Assembly (NCBI RefSeq): GCF_029945965.1 | Contig: NZ_JAQSDO010000015.1 | Coordinates: 62,001 to 126,000, forward strand | Length of the DNA stretch: 64,000 nt | Direction of reading: 5' to 3' | Origin: Thermomonas sp. | GTDB taxonomy: Bacteria > Pseudomonadota > Gammaproteobacteria > Xanthomonadales > Xanthomonadaceae | Part shown: positions 50,235 through 59,671 of the stretch, in pieces | Layout: each line of letters opens with the position of its first letter | How positions within the stretch are numbered: position 1 is the stretch's first letter | Program-made: the position numbers and the translations under genes | The notes under the pieces: model-generated | What the model saw: only the letters and a program-made list of their open reading frames with translations | The model's database searches: none | Told to the model about the DNA's origin: nothing

Positions 50235-50251
50235 GACCAGCCCTTGGCTGC

Positions 50252-51850
50252 GTGCTACACAAGCATCACTACACGGATCGTCGGGGGACGCGTCTGGTGC
50301 GTGATGTTCCAAGCCATGTTGCCATCGTCAGGCCATCGCCGCGTCAACCGCTGCGTCAACGGCATGGGCGCGCCCTGCCATTGGCTTTGCTGTTGGCTTG
50401 CGGCATGACGGCGACGCTTGCGGTTGCCGCGATCGACCAGAACCAGGACCCCGTAGCCGTGGGTGCGGAATATTCCGAAAGCCCCGTCGTGCAGGCGGTG
50501 ATCGCCCGTATCGACCATGGCGACTTTTCCGGTGCACGCGTCGCGATCGAAACCGCGATGCCGAAGGCCACGCCGCTGGATGCACGGGTGCTGGCATTCC
50601 AGCGCGAACGCATGCGCCGGATCGGGCTGGACTTCGAACAGGATGCTGCCCAGGTCCGCGAACGCCTGCGCAGGCAGATTCCTGATCTCACTGATGCCGA
50701 GTTCGCGCGCTGGGACGGGCAGGGCCTGCTGGAACGAATGGACATCGATGGCAAGCGGCTGTATTTCAACCGCGCTACGTCGAATTTGTTCCGGCTGAGT
50801 TCGGAAGCCCGTGCACGTCGCGCCGATCCGAAACCCTTCGTCGAAAGCCCACTGGAATCGATCAATCCGCACCATCGCGCAGTGATCGAAGCGACGCGGG
50901 TTGCCCATGCGGACAACGTGCTGCCACGGCGCCTGCGCATCACCCAGACACTGACCGTGCATGCCGACGCGGTACCCGCTGGCGAGACGGTCAGCGCCTG
51001 GATTCCATACCCACGTTCGATTCCTGGCCAACAGGACGATATCCGCCTGCTGTCCAGCGAACCGGCCACGCATGTCATCGCCCCAGTGTCCGCCGTGCAG
51101 CGTACGGTACATTTCGAGAAGCCCGCCGTGGCCGGGCAGCCGACGACATTTTCGGTGACCTATGACGTCACCATCAGCGCGCGCCATCTTGATGTGGATG
51201 CCGACAAAGTCGTGGCAACCAAAGTGACGCCGGGACTCGCGCCGTTCGTGGCGCAGCGCCCGCCGCATATTGTGTTCACCGACGACCTCAAGGCGTTCTC
51301 CAAACGTGCCGTCGGCGATGAAACCAATCCATGGCGCATCGCGCAAAAACTCTTCGCGGCTGTCGACCAGATTCCGTGGGCCGGTGCGCGCGAGTATTCG
51401 ACCATCAGCAACATCAGCGATTACGCCTTGCATGCCGGTCATGCCGATTGTGGCCAGCAGACCCTGCTGCTGATGACCTTGCTGCGCCTCAATGGCATCC
51501 CGGCGCGTTGGCAGTCGGGAATGATGTTCGCCGACAACGGTGGCGTGCAGTCCTACTGGAATCTGCACGACTGGGGCCAGTTGTACATCGCGCCGTATGG
51601 CTGGATGCCGATGGATGTGACTTTTGGCCGGCTGGATGCCACCGATCCGGCGGTTGCCGGGTTCTACCTCGGTGGCCTGGACGGCTACCGCGTCGCATTC
51701 AATGACGACTTCGGCCGGCCATTGGTGCCAGCCAAGCGCTTCGCACGTTCCGAAACCGTCGACCTGCAACGCGGCGAAGCCGAATGGGCAGGCGGCAACC
51801 TGTATTTCGACCAGTGGGACTACGACTTCGTCGCCACGCCACAACCATGA
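50252..51850 (+). CDS. Exported transglutaminase-like protein
   Basis: A protein of up to 532 residues with a hydrophobic signal around residues 42-60 (LPLALLLACGMTATLAVAA) and a C-terminal transglutaminase-like cysteine-protease domain. The triad is Cys400 (HADCGQQTLLL), His439 (NLHDWGQ) and Asp455 (MPMDVTFG). Bacterial members are mostly peptidases or amidases. The GTG at 50252 is the longest start, and a GTG at 50297 is equally plausible. It lies 34 bp before the TonB receptor gene and is probably in one transcript with it, so it may process peptides for that receptor. Confidence 0.8.
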   Translation: MLHKHHYTDRRGTRLVRDVPSHVAIVRPSPRQPLRQRHGRALPLALLLACGMTATLAVAAIDQNQDPVAVGAEYSESPVVQAVIARIDHGDFSGARVAIETAMPKATPLDARVLAFQRERMRRIGLDFEQDAAQVRERLRRQIPDLTDAEFARWDGQGLLERMDIDGKRLYFNRATSNLFRLSSEARARRADPKPFVESPLESINPHHRAVIEATRVAHADNVLPRRLRITQTLTVHADAVPAGETVSAWIPYPRSIPGQQDDIRLLSSEPATHVIAPVSAVQRTVHFEKPAVAGQPTTFSVTYDVTISARHLDVDADKVVATKVTPGLAPFVAQRPPHIVFTDDLKAFSKRAVGDETNPWRIAQKLFAAVDQIPWAGAREYSTISNISDYALHAGHADCGQQTLLLMTLLRLNGIPARWQSGMMFADNGGVQSYWNLHDWGQLYIAPYGWMPMDVTFGRLDATDPAVAGFYLGGLDGYRVAFNDDFGRPLVPAKRFARSETVDLQRGEAEWAGGNLYFDQWDYDFVATPQP

Positions 51851-51884
51851 AGCCACAAACATCAAAATTTACCGGGGAGAGGTC

Positions 51885-54800
51885 ATGAGCAACACCCACA
51901 TCTTGCGCAAATCCGCAATCAGCATCGCGATGGGACTATGCCTGTCATCGCTGGTCATCGCCCCGGCGTTCGCGCAGAGCGTCACCGGTGCAGTCGCAGG
52001 TCGCGCCACTGCCGGCGACCAGATTACGGTCACCAACGTCTCGAATGGATTGAGCCGCGCAGTGACAGCCAACGCCGATGGCAGCTATCGCCTCGGCCAG
52101 TTGCCTATCGGCGACTACACCCTGCAGGTGAGCCGTGGGGGGCAGGGTGTTGGTGAAACGGTGTCAGTCAATGTCGGCTTGGGTGGCACGACGACGGTGA
52201 ACCTGACTAGTGACGGTAGCGTTACCAACCTTTCTGCAGTGCAGGTCGTTGGATCGCGCGTCATCAACCGGGTGGACGTGCACTCCACCGAGAGCTCCAC
52301 CAACATTACTCGCGCCGAGCTTGCCCGCTTGCCGGTCGATCAGAGCGTGGGTGCCGTGGCGCTGCTGGCACCGGGCGTGATCTCGTCGGGTGCCAGCTTT
52401 GGTGGACTTTCCTTTGGCGGTTCGTCGGTGGCGGAGAACGTGGTTTACATCAATGGCCTGGATGTGACCGATCCCTATCGTCGCCAGGGTTTTTCATCAG
52501 TGCCATTTGCCTTCTACGAGGAATTCCAGGTCAAGACCGGTGGTTATTCGGCGGAATTCGGTCGCAGTACCGGTGGCGTCATCAATGCGGTGACGCGTTC
52601 GGGTGGCAATGAATTCCATGGCGGCATGCAAGCAACGTTCGAACCCTCGGCCTGGGCCTCGGAAGCAACGGATCGCTTCCACAGCGACGGCAAAATCGGC
52701 GACCGGGACCGCACCAGCCGTGACGGAGGCCCCTTCTACAAAGCCAACATCTGGGCGTCCGGGCCGATCGTGAAAGACAGGCTGTTCTTCTTCGCCATGT
52801 ATGAAAAGCGCAAAAGCGACCCGCGCGACATCGACACCACCGAGGCTTGGTTCACCAAGAGCGACAACGACTTCTGGGGCACCAAGCTGGATTGGCACAT
52901 CACTGATGACCATTTGGTGGAATTTCTGGCCTTTTCCGACAAGGCCAAGTCGGGCACAAGCAATTATGAGTACAGCTGGGAAACCGCAACGCTCGGCAAA
53001 AAGAGGGGCGAAAGTTATTCCGGATCGGGCGGTGACAACTGGTCGCTTACCTACACCGGACATTTCAGCGACAACTTCGTCGCCAAGGCGATGTATGGGG
53101 TAAACAAGCGCAGCTCGTTCGGTGGTAGCTCATCGGATGCCACGTGCAACAGGATGGCCACTGGTGGCTCCTACTCATCTTTGTTCGGCAAACCCGTGGC
53201 CCTCGGCTGTCACCCGACCAATACCAGCATCAGCAGCCGCAACGACAAGCGGGAGGCGGCCCGCCTGGACTTCGAATGGACCTTGGGTGACCACCTCGTG
53301 CGCTTCGGCGTGGACCAGGAAGTGATGGATTCCACCAGTTCGGTGGTGTATCCGGGCGAGGGTGGTGTGGGCTACACACTGCTCGGCCTTCCGGCGATTT
53401 CCGAACGACTGATCAATGGTGTGGCGGTTCCTGCAGGAAATATTGCGTACGTTGACGCGCGTCACTACATCACTGGTGCCCCGGTCTCGGCCAAGGCGCA
53501 GGCTGTCTATATCGAAGATAACTGGAGCGTCACGCCTAACCTCCTGCTGAGTCTTGGCGTGCGCGCAGACAAATTCGAGAACACGCTCGCTTCGGGCGCC
53601 ACCTTCGCCAAGGCGGATTTCAGCGAAATGATCTCCCCGCGATTGGGTTTCAGCTGGGACATGAAGGGTGACGGCACCACCAAAGTGTTCGGCAATGCCG
53701 GCCGTTATTACATCCCGCTGACCAACAAGATCACCGACTACTTCGGGGGTGGCAGCACGGATGAGCACACCTACTACTTGCTCAATGGCTTCACCACCAA
53801 GACTAATCCAGTCACAGGGGACCCCTACCTGACCCCGGTCCTGGGTGCCCAGCTAGGGCCAGTCAACACCGATGGCAACACCGAAGCACCCGATGACGTC
53901 CGTACTGCGGTGGCACGTGACCTGAAGCAGGTGTTCCAGGATGAGTACATCCTGGGCTTCCAGCAGGCGATCAACCAAGAATGGTCTTACGGCATCAACG
54001 CAACCTACCGCAAGGTGACCCGTGCGATCGAGGACGTGAGCACCCGTCATGTGGAAGGGTGCCCCTGGTATTCAGGCGATTGGCCCATCCTCAATCCCGG
54101 TGAAACCAACACGTTGTGGTGCCCGGACACGAATGACTGGGTGACATTCGACAACTCCGTTGATGGCTACAAGGCGACCGGCAACGGCATGATTTTTGGT
54201 TACAAAAAGCCCCGGCGCACTTACAAGGCGGTTGAGTTCCAGCTTGATCGCGCCTGGGACGACAAGTGGGCCTTCAACGCCAGCTATCTCTGGTCCAAAT
54301 CCGAAGGCAATGTTGAAGGTCCGGTCAACTCGGATACGGGTTACAACGACACCAACTTGGTCCAGTACTTCGACCACCCGGCGGTCAATGAACGCTATGG
54401 CGTTCTGTTCAACGATCATCGCCACCAGATAAAGTTGCGCGGCAGCTACAAGCTCAACGAGATGTGGAGCTTCGGTGCGACGTTCTCCGCGTATTCCGGT
54501 GGACCCATCACTGCGTTTGGCGTGCGTTGGCCGAATGACAACCGTGGTGCTGGTGGGCCGGGTGAATACAGCGGTGGCGGTTCAGGCTGGCTGTGCGAAT
54601 TGGGCTGCTCCGACTACAAGACGCGGCAGCTGGTTTATTCACCGCTTGGCGCGTTCGGCCGTATGCCGTGGGTGAAGGACCTGAGTGCCAACGTGACATG
54701 GACAATCCCGGTCCCGACCGGCGCCCTGACGGCACGTTTCTCCGTTTACAACCTGCTCAACAGCCAGACGGTCGTCAATGTGCATTCGCGCTATGAAAGT

Positions 54801-54890
54801 CAGCCTGGAACCAAGATGCCCTACTTTGGCGAAGGCAAAGGATGGCAGTCGCCGCGCTACATGCAGCTGGTTGTGACCTACGGCTTCTGA
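51885..54890 (+). CDS. TonB-dependent outer-membrane receptor, Oar-like
   Basis: A 1001-residue receptor: signal peptide ending PAFAQ, a carboxypeptidase-regulatory-like beta domain (about 32-110, VTGAVAGRATAGDQITVTN), a plug domain with INGLDVTDPYRRQGF and GFSSVPFAFYEEFQVKTGG, then a large 22-strand barrel ending QLVVTYGF with the C-terminal Phe. The Oar-like layout is typical of receptors for peptides and complex organic substrates rather than siderophores. GGGGAG stands before the ATG. The flanking hydrolases suggest a peptide or muropeptide ligand. No TonB/ExbB genes are nearby. Confidence 0.92.
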   Translation: MSNTHILRKSAISIAMGLCLSSLVIAPAFAQSVTGAVAGRATAGDQITVTNVSNGLSRAVTANADGSYRLGQLPIGDYTLQVSRGGQGVGETVSVNVGLGGTTTVNLTSDGSVTNLSAVQVVGSRVINRVDVHSTESSTNITRAELARLPVDQSVGAVALLAPGVISSGASFGGLSFGGSSVAENVVYINGLDVTDPYRRQGFSSVPFAFYEEFQVKTGGYSAEFGRSTGGVINAVTRSGGNEFHGGMQATFEPSAWASEATDRFHSDGKIGDRDRTSRDGGPFYKANIWASGPIVKDRLFFFAMYEKRKSDPRDIDTTEAWFTKSDNDFWGTKLDWHITDDHLVEFLAFSDKAKSGTSNYEYSWETATLGKKRGESYSGSGGDNWSLTYTGHFSDNFVAKAMYGVNKRSSFGGSSSDATCNRMATGGSYSSLFGKPVALGCHPTNTSISSRNDKREAARLDFEWTLGDHLVRFGVDQEVMDSTSSVVYPGEGGVGYTLLGLPAISERLINGVAVPAGNIAYVDARHYITGAPVSAKAQAVYIEDNWSVTPNLLLSLGVRADKFENTLASGATFAKADFSEMISPRLGFSWDMKGDGTTKVFGNAGRYYIPLTNKITDYFGGGSTDEHTYYLLNGFTTKTNPVTGDPYLTPVLGAQLGPVNTDGNTEAPDDVRTAVARDLKQVFQDEYILGFQQAINQEWSYGINATYRKVTRAIEDVSTRHVEGCPWYSGDWPILNPGETNTLWCPDTNDWVTFDNSVDGYKATGNGMIFGYKKPRRTYKAVEFQLDRAWDDKWAFNASYLWSKSEGNVEGPVNSDTGYNDTNLVQYFDHPAVNERYGVLFNDHRHQIKLRGSYKLNEMWSFGATFSAYSGGPITAFGVRWPNDNRGAGGPGEYSGGGSGWLCELGCSDYKTRQLVYSPLGAFGRMPWVKDLSANVTWTIPVPTGALTARFSVYNLLNSQTVVNVHSRYESQPGTKMPYFGEGKGWQSPRYMQLVVTYGF

Positions 54891-54908
54891 TCTCCAAAGT
54901 TCCTCCAG

Positions 54909-54941
54909 GGGCGGCCCGGTTCTCGGGCTGCCCTTTTTTTT
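54909..54941 (+). terminator. Strong intrinsic terminator after the TonB receptor
   Basis: GGGCGGCCCG pairs with CGGGCTGCCC (one G-T pair) around GTTCT and is followed by eight T residues. Confidence 0.93.
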
Positions 54942-55101
54942 GAATCACGCAATGCTGGAACAAGACGCGCGGGGTGCCATGCACGCCTGCAAATGAATCT
55001 CGATGCAGACGCGATGACCCACGCCAAAATCCCACCGGAAGTACCAAAACAAACGATGAGATGATCGGTGGCGAACAATCGGCAAACGACTGGAGACAGG
55101 C

Positions 55102-56694
55102 ATGATGCATCGCGCTGGGTTCCCTGCTGCAGTATTCATCGCAGTCATTGCGTTGGGTCTTGCGTCGCCCTTGCAGGCTGCGCAGCCGCAGACTGGCCCG
55201 ACATCGGAGGTGATCGATGCCAGCGTGCGCGCCACTATCGCGCGCTACCAGTTGCCGGGGATCGCGGTTGGCGTGATCGAAAACGGCAAGGTCGTCTACG
55301 CGCGTGGCTATGGTGAAACTGTGGCTGGCTCCGGCGACACGGTCACCAGCAAGACCCTGTTCAAGATCGCGTCGAACAGCAAGGCGATGACCGCCAGCGT
55401 GCTGGCGCGTCTGGTGCAGCAGGGCAAGCTCGATTGGGACGATCCGGTGGTCAAGCACTTGCCTGCATTCGGCATGCATGATCCATGGGTGACCGCGCAC
55501 ATGACCGTGCGCGACCTGCTGGTGCACAACAGCGGCCTGCCGGAAGGCGGTGGCGACCTGATGCTGTGGCCGGAACCGAACCTGTTCAACCGCGACGACA
55601 TTGTCCATGGCCTGCAATTCATCAAGCCGGCGTATGGCTTCCGTGCCGGCTACGCCTACGACAACCTGCTCTATGTGGTAGCCGGGCAGGTAGCCGCGGC
55701 TGCAGGTGGCGCATCGTATGAGGAACTGGTGCGCCAAGAAGTGTTTCAGCCATTGGGGCTGGACGGCTGCCGTGTCGGCGAATTCCGCATGCGTGATGCC
55801 GGCAGCGTCGCCCAACCGCACATGAGAAGGGGAGACGGCAACATTGCGATGCGCGAGGACGGCGACGTGGTGCCGATGATCGCCTCGGCCCCGGCAGGTG
55901 GTATCCGCTGCTCACTTGACGACATGCTGGCGTGGGCAAACAACTGGCTGCAGCCGACATCCACGCAGCTTGAATGGCTGGGCGAAAAGCAGCGCGCAGA
56001 GATGTGGAAGGCGCGCACGCCGATGCCGATCTCGCAGCAGCGCCGCCGCTGGGATGACACCCACTACTACGCTTACGCGTTCGGGTTCCGGCTAGCTGAT
56101 GTCGACGGGCAGTGGACGGTGTCGCACACCGGCACCCTGGGTGGCATGTATTCGATGATGATGCTGTTGCCGGACCGCAAGTCCGGCTTCGTGTTGATGA
56201 TCAATGGCGACGGCAGCGATGCACGCACGGTGCTTGGCGAAGTGCTGCTGAAACTGTTCACTGCACCCGACAGGTCGCTGGGCGTTGATGGCTATGCAGA
56301 CGAGATCGCACGACCGGCGCCGGTAACTTCGACATCGAAGCCAAAGCCGGCATTGCCCGATATCGCCAAGCGCAAGCCAGTCAGTGCGAAAGACCTGCGC
56401 GAGTGGTTGGGCAGCTGGCGTGATCCGTGGTTTGGCGAGGTGCGCATCTGCGCAGTTGGCAATGGCGTGGAATGGCGCTCGGCCAAGTCGCCGAAGATGC
56501 ACGGCAAGATCAGCAAGCTGGAGGGTCGTTACCTGCTGCATTGGGACGACATCGCGGTGGACATCGACGCCTGGCTGGACTTCTCCGGCAATGGCGAATC
56601 GCGCCAGCTGCACATGGCCAAGTCCGATCCGGATGGTGATTTCAGCTCCGACTACGAGGATCTCTCTTTTACCCGGACCGGCGGCTGTGAGTAG
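55102..56694 (+). CDS. Exported serine hydrolase, class C beta-lactamase family
   Basis: A 530-residue protein with a signal peptide ending PLQAA. The penicillin-binding-like active site is complete: Ser91-x-x-Lys94 (SNSKAM), Tyr186-x-Asn188 (YDN) and His342-Thr-Gly (HTGTLGG). A C-terminal DUF3471-like beta domain (about 400-530) follows. Relatives include D-aminopeptidases, esterases and DD-peptidases. Its stop overlaps the GTG start of the VanX-fusion gene by 8 bases, so the two are co-translated. In this locus a D-amino-acid peptidase role fits best, but is not proven. Confidence 0.88.
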   Translation: MMHRAGFPAAVFIAVIALGLASPLQAAQPQTGPTSEVIDASVRATIARYQLPGIAVGVIENGKVVYARGYGETVAGSGDTVTSKTLFKIASNSKAMTASVLARLVQQGKLDWDDPVVKHLPAFGMHDPWVTAHMTVRDLLVHNSGLPEGGGDLMLWPEPNLFNRDDIVHGLQFIKPAYGFRAGYAYDNLLYVVAGQVAAAAGGASYEELVRQEVFQPLGLDGCRVGEFRMRDAGSVAQPHMRRGDGNIAMREDGDVVPMIASAPAGGIRCSLDDMLAWANNWLQPTSTQLEWLGEKQRAEMWKARTPMPISQQRRRWDDTHYYAYAFGFRLADVDGQWTVSHTGTLGGMYSMMMLLPDRKSGFVLMINGDGSDARTVLGEVLLKLFTAPDRSLGVDGYADEIARPAPVTSTSKPKPALPDIAKRKPVSAKDLREWLGSWRDPWFGEVRICAVGNGVEWRSAKSPKMHGKISKLEGRYLLHWDDIAVDIDAWLDFSGNGESRQLHMAKSDPDGDFSSDYEDLSFTRTGGCE

Positions 56695-58438
56695 GCCGGT
56701 TGTCAGTAGGCCCGTGGTGAATAGCTTGCGCGCGGCTGTCGTCGTGCTGCTGCTCGCCACCTGCGGTTGCGCGGCGGCGCCTTCGAAACCTACCGTGGCC
56801 ACATCACCTGCCACTAGTGAGGCGCAGGCGGATTTGGTGGACGTGAGCACGCTCGCACCCGATATCGAAATCGACATGCGCTATGCCGGCACCCACAACT
56901 TCACCGGCGGGATTGTCGAAGGGTATGACGCGCCGCGCTGTCTGCTACTGCGCCCGGCGGCCGAGGCGCTGGCCAAGGTGCAGGCGTCCCTGCGCCCACA
57001 TGGGATGCGTCTGCGCGTGTACGACTGCTATCGCCCGGTGCGTGCAGTGCAGGCATTCATGCGCTGGGTCGATGACGGGGGATCGCAAGCCACCAAAGCC
57101 GAGTTCTACCCCGACTTGGAAAAAGCACAATTACGCGGTGCCTATATCGCTGCGGTATCCGGGCATAGTCGAGGTGCAACGACGGATATCGGCCTGCTCC
57201 AATGCGATATAACGGCCCAGTGCCAGCCGCTGGACATGGGCACTCCATTTGATTTCTTTGGCGCGCGCGCCAATACCGATTTCCCGGGTATCAATGATAC
57301 GCAGCGCGCCAACCGACAACACCTGCGTGTCGCAATGGAAAGCGTCGGTTTCGCCAACTATCCGATGGAATGGTGGCATTACACGTTCAAGCCGGAGCCC
57401 ACGCCCTTGCTGCAGTACGACGTCCCAATCATTCGCTCGGAAACCACCATGCTGCAAACCAAGATCGACCGCCTGATGCAACGCTACGACGGCGACGTGC
57501 CGGGCGCATCGTTGCTGGTCTTGCACAACGGCGAGGCCGTGGTGCGCCGCGGTTATGGACGCGCCGACATGGAGCGGGGCATCGAGGCTGGTCCGGGCAC
57601 CAACTACCGGCTGGCGTCAGTCAGCAAGCAGTTCACCGCTGCAACGATCCTGTTGCTGGCAGAAGACGGCAAGCTTGGCATCGATGATCCGATCCGGAAG
57701 TGGTTGCCATCGTTGCCGCCGATCGCCGCCGGAATCACCTTGCGGCATTTGTTGACGCATACGTCCGGACTGGTCGATTACGAGGACCTGATGGGCGACG
57801 ACTACCAGGGCCAGATCCGCGATGCCGGCGTGCTCGTTCTGCTGGCGAAGGAAGACAAGCTGTACTTCGCGCCGGGCTCGGCTTACCGCTATAGCAACAG
57901 CGGCTATGCGCTGCTGTCGCTGGTGGTGGAGAAGGCCTCAGGCATGGAATATCCGGCGTTCCTGCAAACGCGCATCTTTGCGCCGCTGGGCATGCATGAC
58001 ACCTTGGCGTACGTCGTTGGCGGGCCGCAGGTACCGCAACGCGCATACGGTCACAGTGACGTCGACGGCCACTGGCAGCGCACCGACCAGAGCACGACCA
58101 GCGCGGTGCTCGGCGATGGCGGGATTTATTCCTCCATCGACGATCTGGCGCGCTGGGATGCGGCGCTGTACGACGACAGCTTGTTGAGCGATGCCTCGCG
58201 CGCGCTGGCCTTCAGCCCACAGGTCAAAGTCACTGGTGAAACCTATCAGGCCTTCTACGGATTCGGCTGGCGGATCAGCGGCGACCTGCTGTGGCATTCC
58301 GGGGAAACGATCGGCTTTCGCAATGTGATCCTGCGCTGGCCGAAACAGCACCTCACCGTGATCCTGCTCAGCAATCGCAACGATCCCGAGCCCTATGCCA
58401 CGGCATTGGATGTCGCCAAACTGTTCATGGCGGACTAA
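56687..58438 (+). CDS. VanX-type D-Ala-D-Ala dipeptidase fused to a beta-lactamase-family serine hydrolase
   Basis: A 583-residue fusion. After a signal sequence (VVVLLLATCGCAAAP, possibly lipidated), residues about 45-250 form an M15D/VanX dipeptidase: Arg116 in YDCYRP, zinc ligands His160 and Asp167 in SGHSRGATTD, catalytic Glu228 and ligand His231 in EWWH. Residues about 258-583 form a class C beta-lactamase-like serine hydrolase: Ser311-x-x-Lys314 (SVSKQF), Tyr402-x-Asn404 (YSN) and His537-Ser-Gly (HSGETIG). Both sites are complete. It would cleave D-Ala-D-Ala and perhaps a second D-peptide bond in the periplasm. The GTG at 56687 is the longest start; GTGs at 56714 and 56717 are alternatives. 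It overlaps the convergent CoA-transferase by 14 bp. Confidence 0.9.
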   Translation: MSRPVVSRPVVNSLRAAVVVLLLATCGCAAAPSKPTVATSPATSEAQADLVDVSTLAPDIEIDMRYAGTHNFTGGIVEGYDAPRCLLLRPAAEALAKVQASLRPHGMRLRVYDCYRPVRAVQAFMRWVDDGGSQATKAEFYPDLEKAQLRGAYIAAVSGHSRGATTDIGLLQCDITAQCQPLDMGTPFDFFGARANTDFPGINDTQRANRQHLRVAMESVGFANYPMEWWHYTFKPEPTPLLQYDVPIIRSETTMLQTKIDRLMQRYDGDVPGASLLVLHNGEAVVRRGYGRADMERGIEAGPGTNYRLASVSKQFTAATILLLAEDGKLGIDDPIRKWLPSLPPIAAGITLRHLLTHTSGLVDYEDLMGDDYQGQIRDAGVLVLLAKEDKLYFAPGSAYRYSNSGYALLSLVVEKASGMEYPAFLQTRIFAPLGMHDTLAYVVGGPQVPQRAYGHSDVDGHWQRTDQSTTSAVLGDGGIYSSIDDLARWDAALYDDSLLSDASRALAFSPQVKVTGETYQAFYGFGWRISGDLLWHSGETIGFRNVILRWPKQHLTVILLSNRNDPEPYATALDVAKLFMAD

Positions 58439-59639
58439 CCGGCCACGCATCGCCAGCATCGAGTTCGGCGATGACCTCTGCCGTGTGTTCGCCAAGCCCG
58501 GGTGACGGTCGCGTTATTTCCAGTGACGCATCGGAAAACCGGATTGGGGTGCGCACGCCGGGCAGGTGGCCGTCGCGATGGCCGGGTGCCAGCAGATCGA
58601 GTTGCAGCTGGCGATGGCGTACCTGCTGGTCGTTGAATACGTCGTCGAGGTGATTGATTGGCCCGGCCGGTACGCCACGTTGCTCCAGCTGGGACAAGAT
58701 GTCGGCGCGCGTCTGCTGCAGGAGTGCGGCTTCAAGCGCAGGGATCAAGGTGTCGCGATGGTGCACGCGCCCGGCGTTGTCGGCGTATTCCGGCGCGCTT
58801 GCAAGCTCGGGCAGCCGGAGCACCTCGCACAGACTGCGGAACTGCCCATCGTTGCCGACCGCCAGCATGATGTGGCCATCCGCAACCGCGAACACCTGGT
58901 AGGGCACGATGTTGGGATGTGCATTGCCGTGGCGCTGCGGAACTTCGCCGGAGACCAGGTAATTGAGGTTCTGGTTGGCCAGCACCGCCACCATGCAGTC
59001 CAGCAGCGCGATGTCCACGTGTTGACCGACACCCGTGCGCTGGCGTTGCGCGAGAGCAGCCTGGATCGCAATCACGCCGTACAGGCCCGCAAACAGGTCG
59101 CCGATCGCAACGCCGGTTTTTTGTGGCGCACCGTCGGCTTCGCCGGTCAGCGACATCATCCCGCCCATCGCCTGGATCATCGCGTCGTAGCCGGCGCGGT
59201 GCGCGTACGGACCATCCTGGCCAAATCCCGTCACCGAGCAATACACCAGGCGGGGATTGAGCGGGCGCAGGCTGGCGTAGTCGAGCCCATATTTCTGCAA
59301 GCCGCCGACCTTGAAGTTTTCGATGAATACATCGGCGTCTTGCGCCAGCCGCGTCGCCAGGGTGCGGCCCTCGGGTGTGCGCAGATCCGCGACCACCGAG
59401 CGCTTGCCTCGGTTGCAGGCGTGGAAATAAGCAGCGTCGATGTCCGTGCCCTGCGCGTCCTGCACGAACGGCGGCCCCCAGCGGCGGGTGTCGTCGCCAT
59501 CCGGCGATTCGATCTTGACCACGTCGGCGCCCAGGTCGGCCAGTGTCTGCCCGATCCACGGGCCAGCGAGGATCCTCGCAAGTTCGACCACCTTGAGGCC
59601 GGCCAGTGGTGACGGTCGTTGGTTCATTGTGTCTGTCAT
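58425..59639 (-). CDS. Class III CoA-transferase (CaiB/BaiF family), glutarate-CoA transferase-like
   Basis: A 404-residue family III CoA-transferase that moves CoA through an aspartyl thioester; the likely nucleophile is Asp181 in TGVAIGDLFAGLYG. The N-terminal Rossmann part has GPWIGQTLADLGADVVKIE. The segments AYFHACNRGKRSV, HPNIVPYQVFAVADG and RGVPAGPINHLDDVF closely follow human SUGCT (succinyl-CoA:glutarate CoA-transferase) as I recall it. It diverges from a GabT/DavT-like gene with a 210-bp gap that holds a perfect palindrome. Other dicarboxylic acceptors are possible. Confidence 0.82.
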   Translation of the reverse strand: MTDTMNQRPSPLAGLKVVELARILAGPWIGQTLADLGADVVKIESPDGDDTRRWGPPFVQDAQGTDIDAAYFHACNRGKRSVVADLRTPEGRTLATRLAQDADVFIENFKVGGLQKYGLDYASLRPLNPRLVYCSVTGFGQDGPYAHRAGYDAMIQAMGGMMSLTGEADGAPQKTGVAIGDLFAGLYGVIAIQAALAQRQRTGVGQHVDIALLDCMVAVLANQNLNYLVSGEVPQRHGNAHPNIVPYQVFAVADGHIMLAVGNDGQFRSLCEVLRLPELASAPEYADNAGRVHHRDTLIPALEAALLQQTRADILSQLEQRGVPAGPINHLDDVFNDQQVRHRQLQLDLLAPGHRDGHLPGVRTPIRFSDASLEITRPSPGLGEHTAEVIAELDAGDAWPVSPP

Positions 59640-59671
59640 GTTTCCCGGATATTGAATCGAATCAGTGGGTG

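Noticed and set aside
50255-51865. Open frame of over 500 codons antisense to the transglutaminase-like gene
   Set aside because: The sense strand has the catalytic triad and a signal peptide. The antisense product is low in hydrophobic core pattern and rich in Arg/His, as shadow frames are.
58425-58438. The 14-bp overlap of convergent genes as a sign of a sequencing error or frameshift
   Set aside because: Both C-termini look normal for their families and each has a proper stop, so a natural tail-to-tail overlap is the simpler reading.
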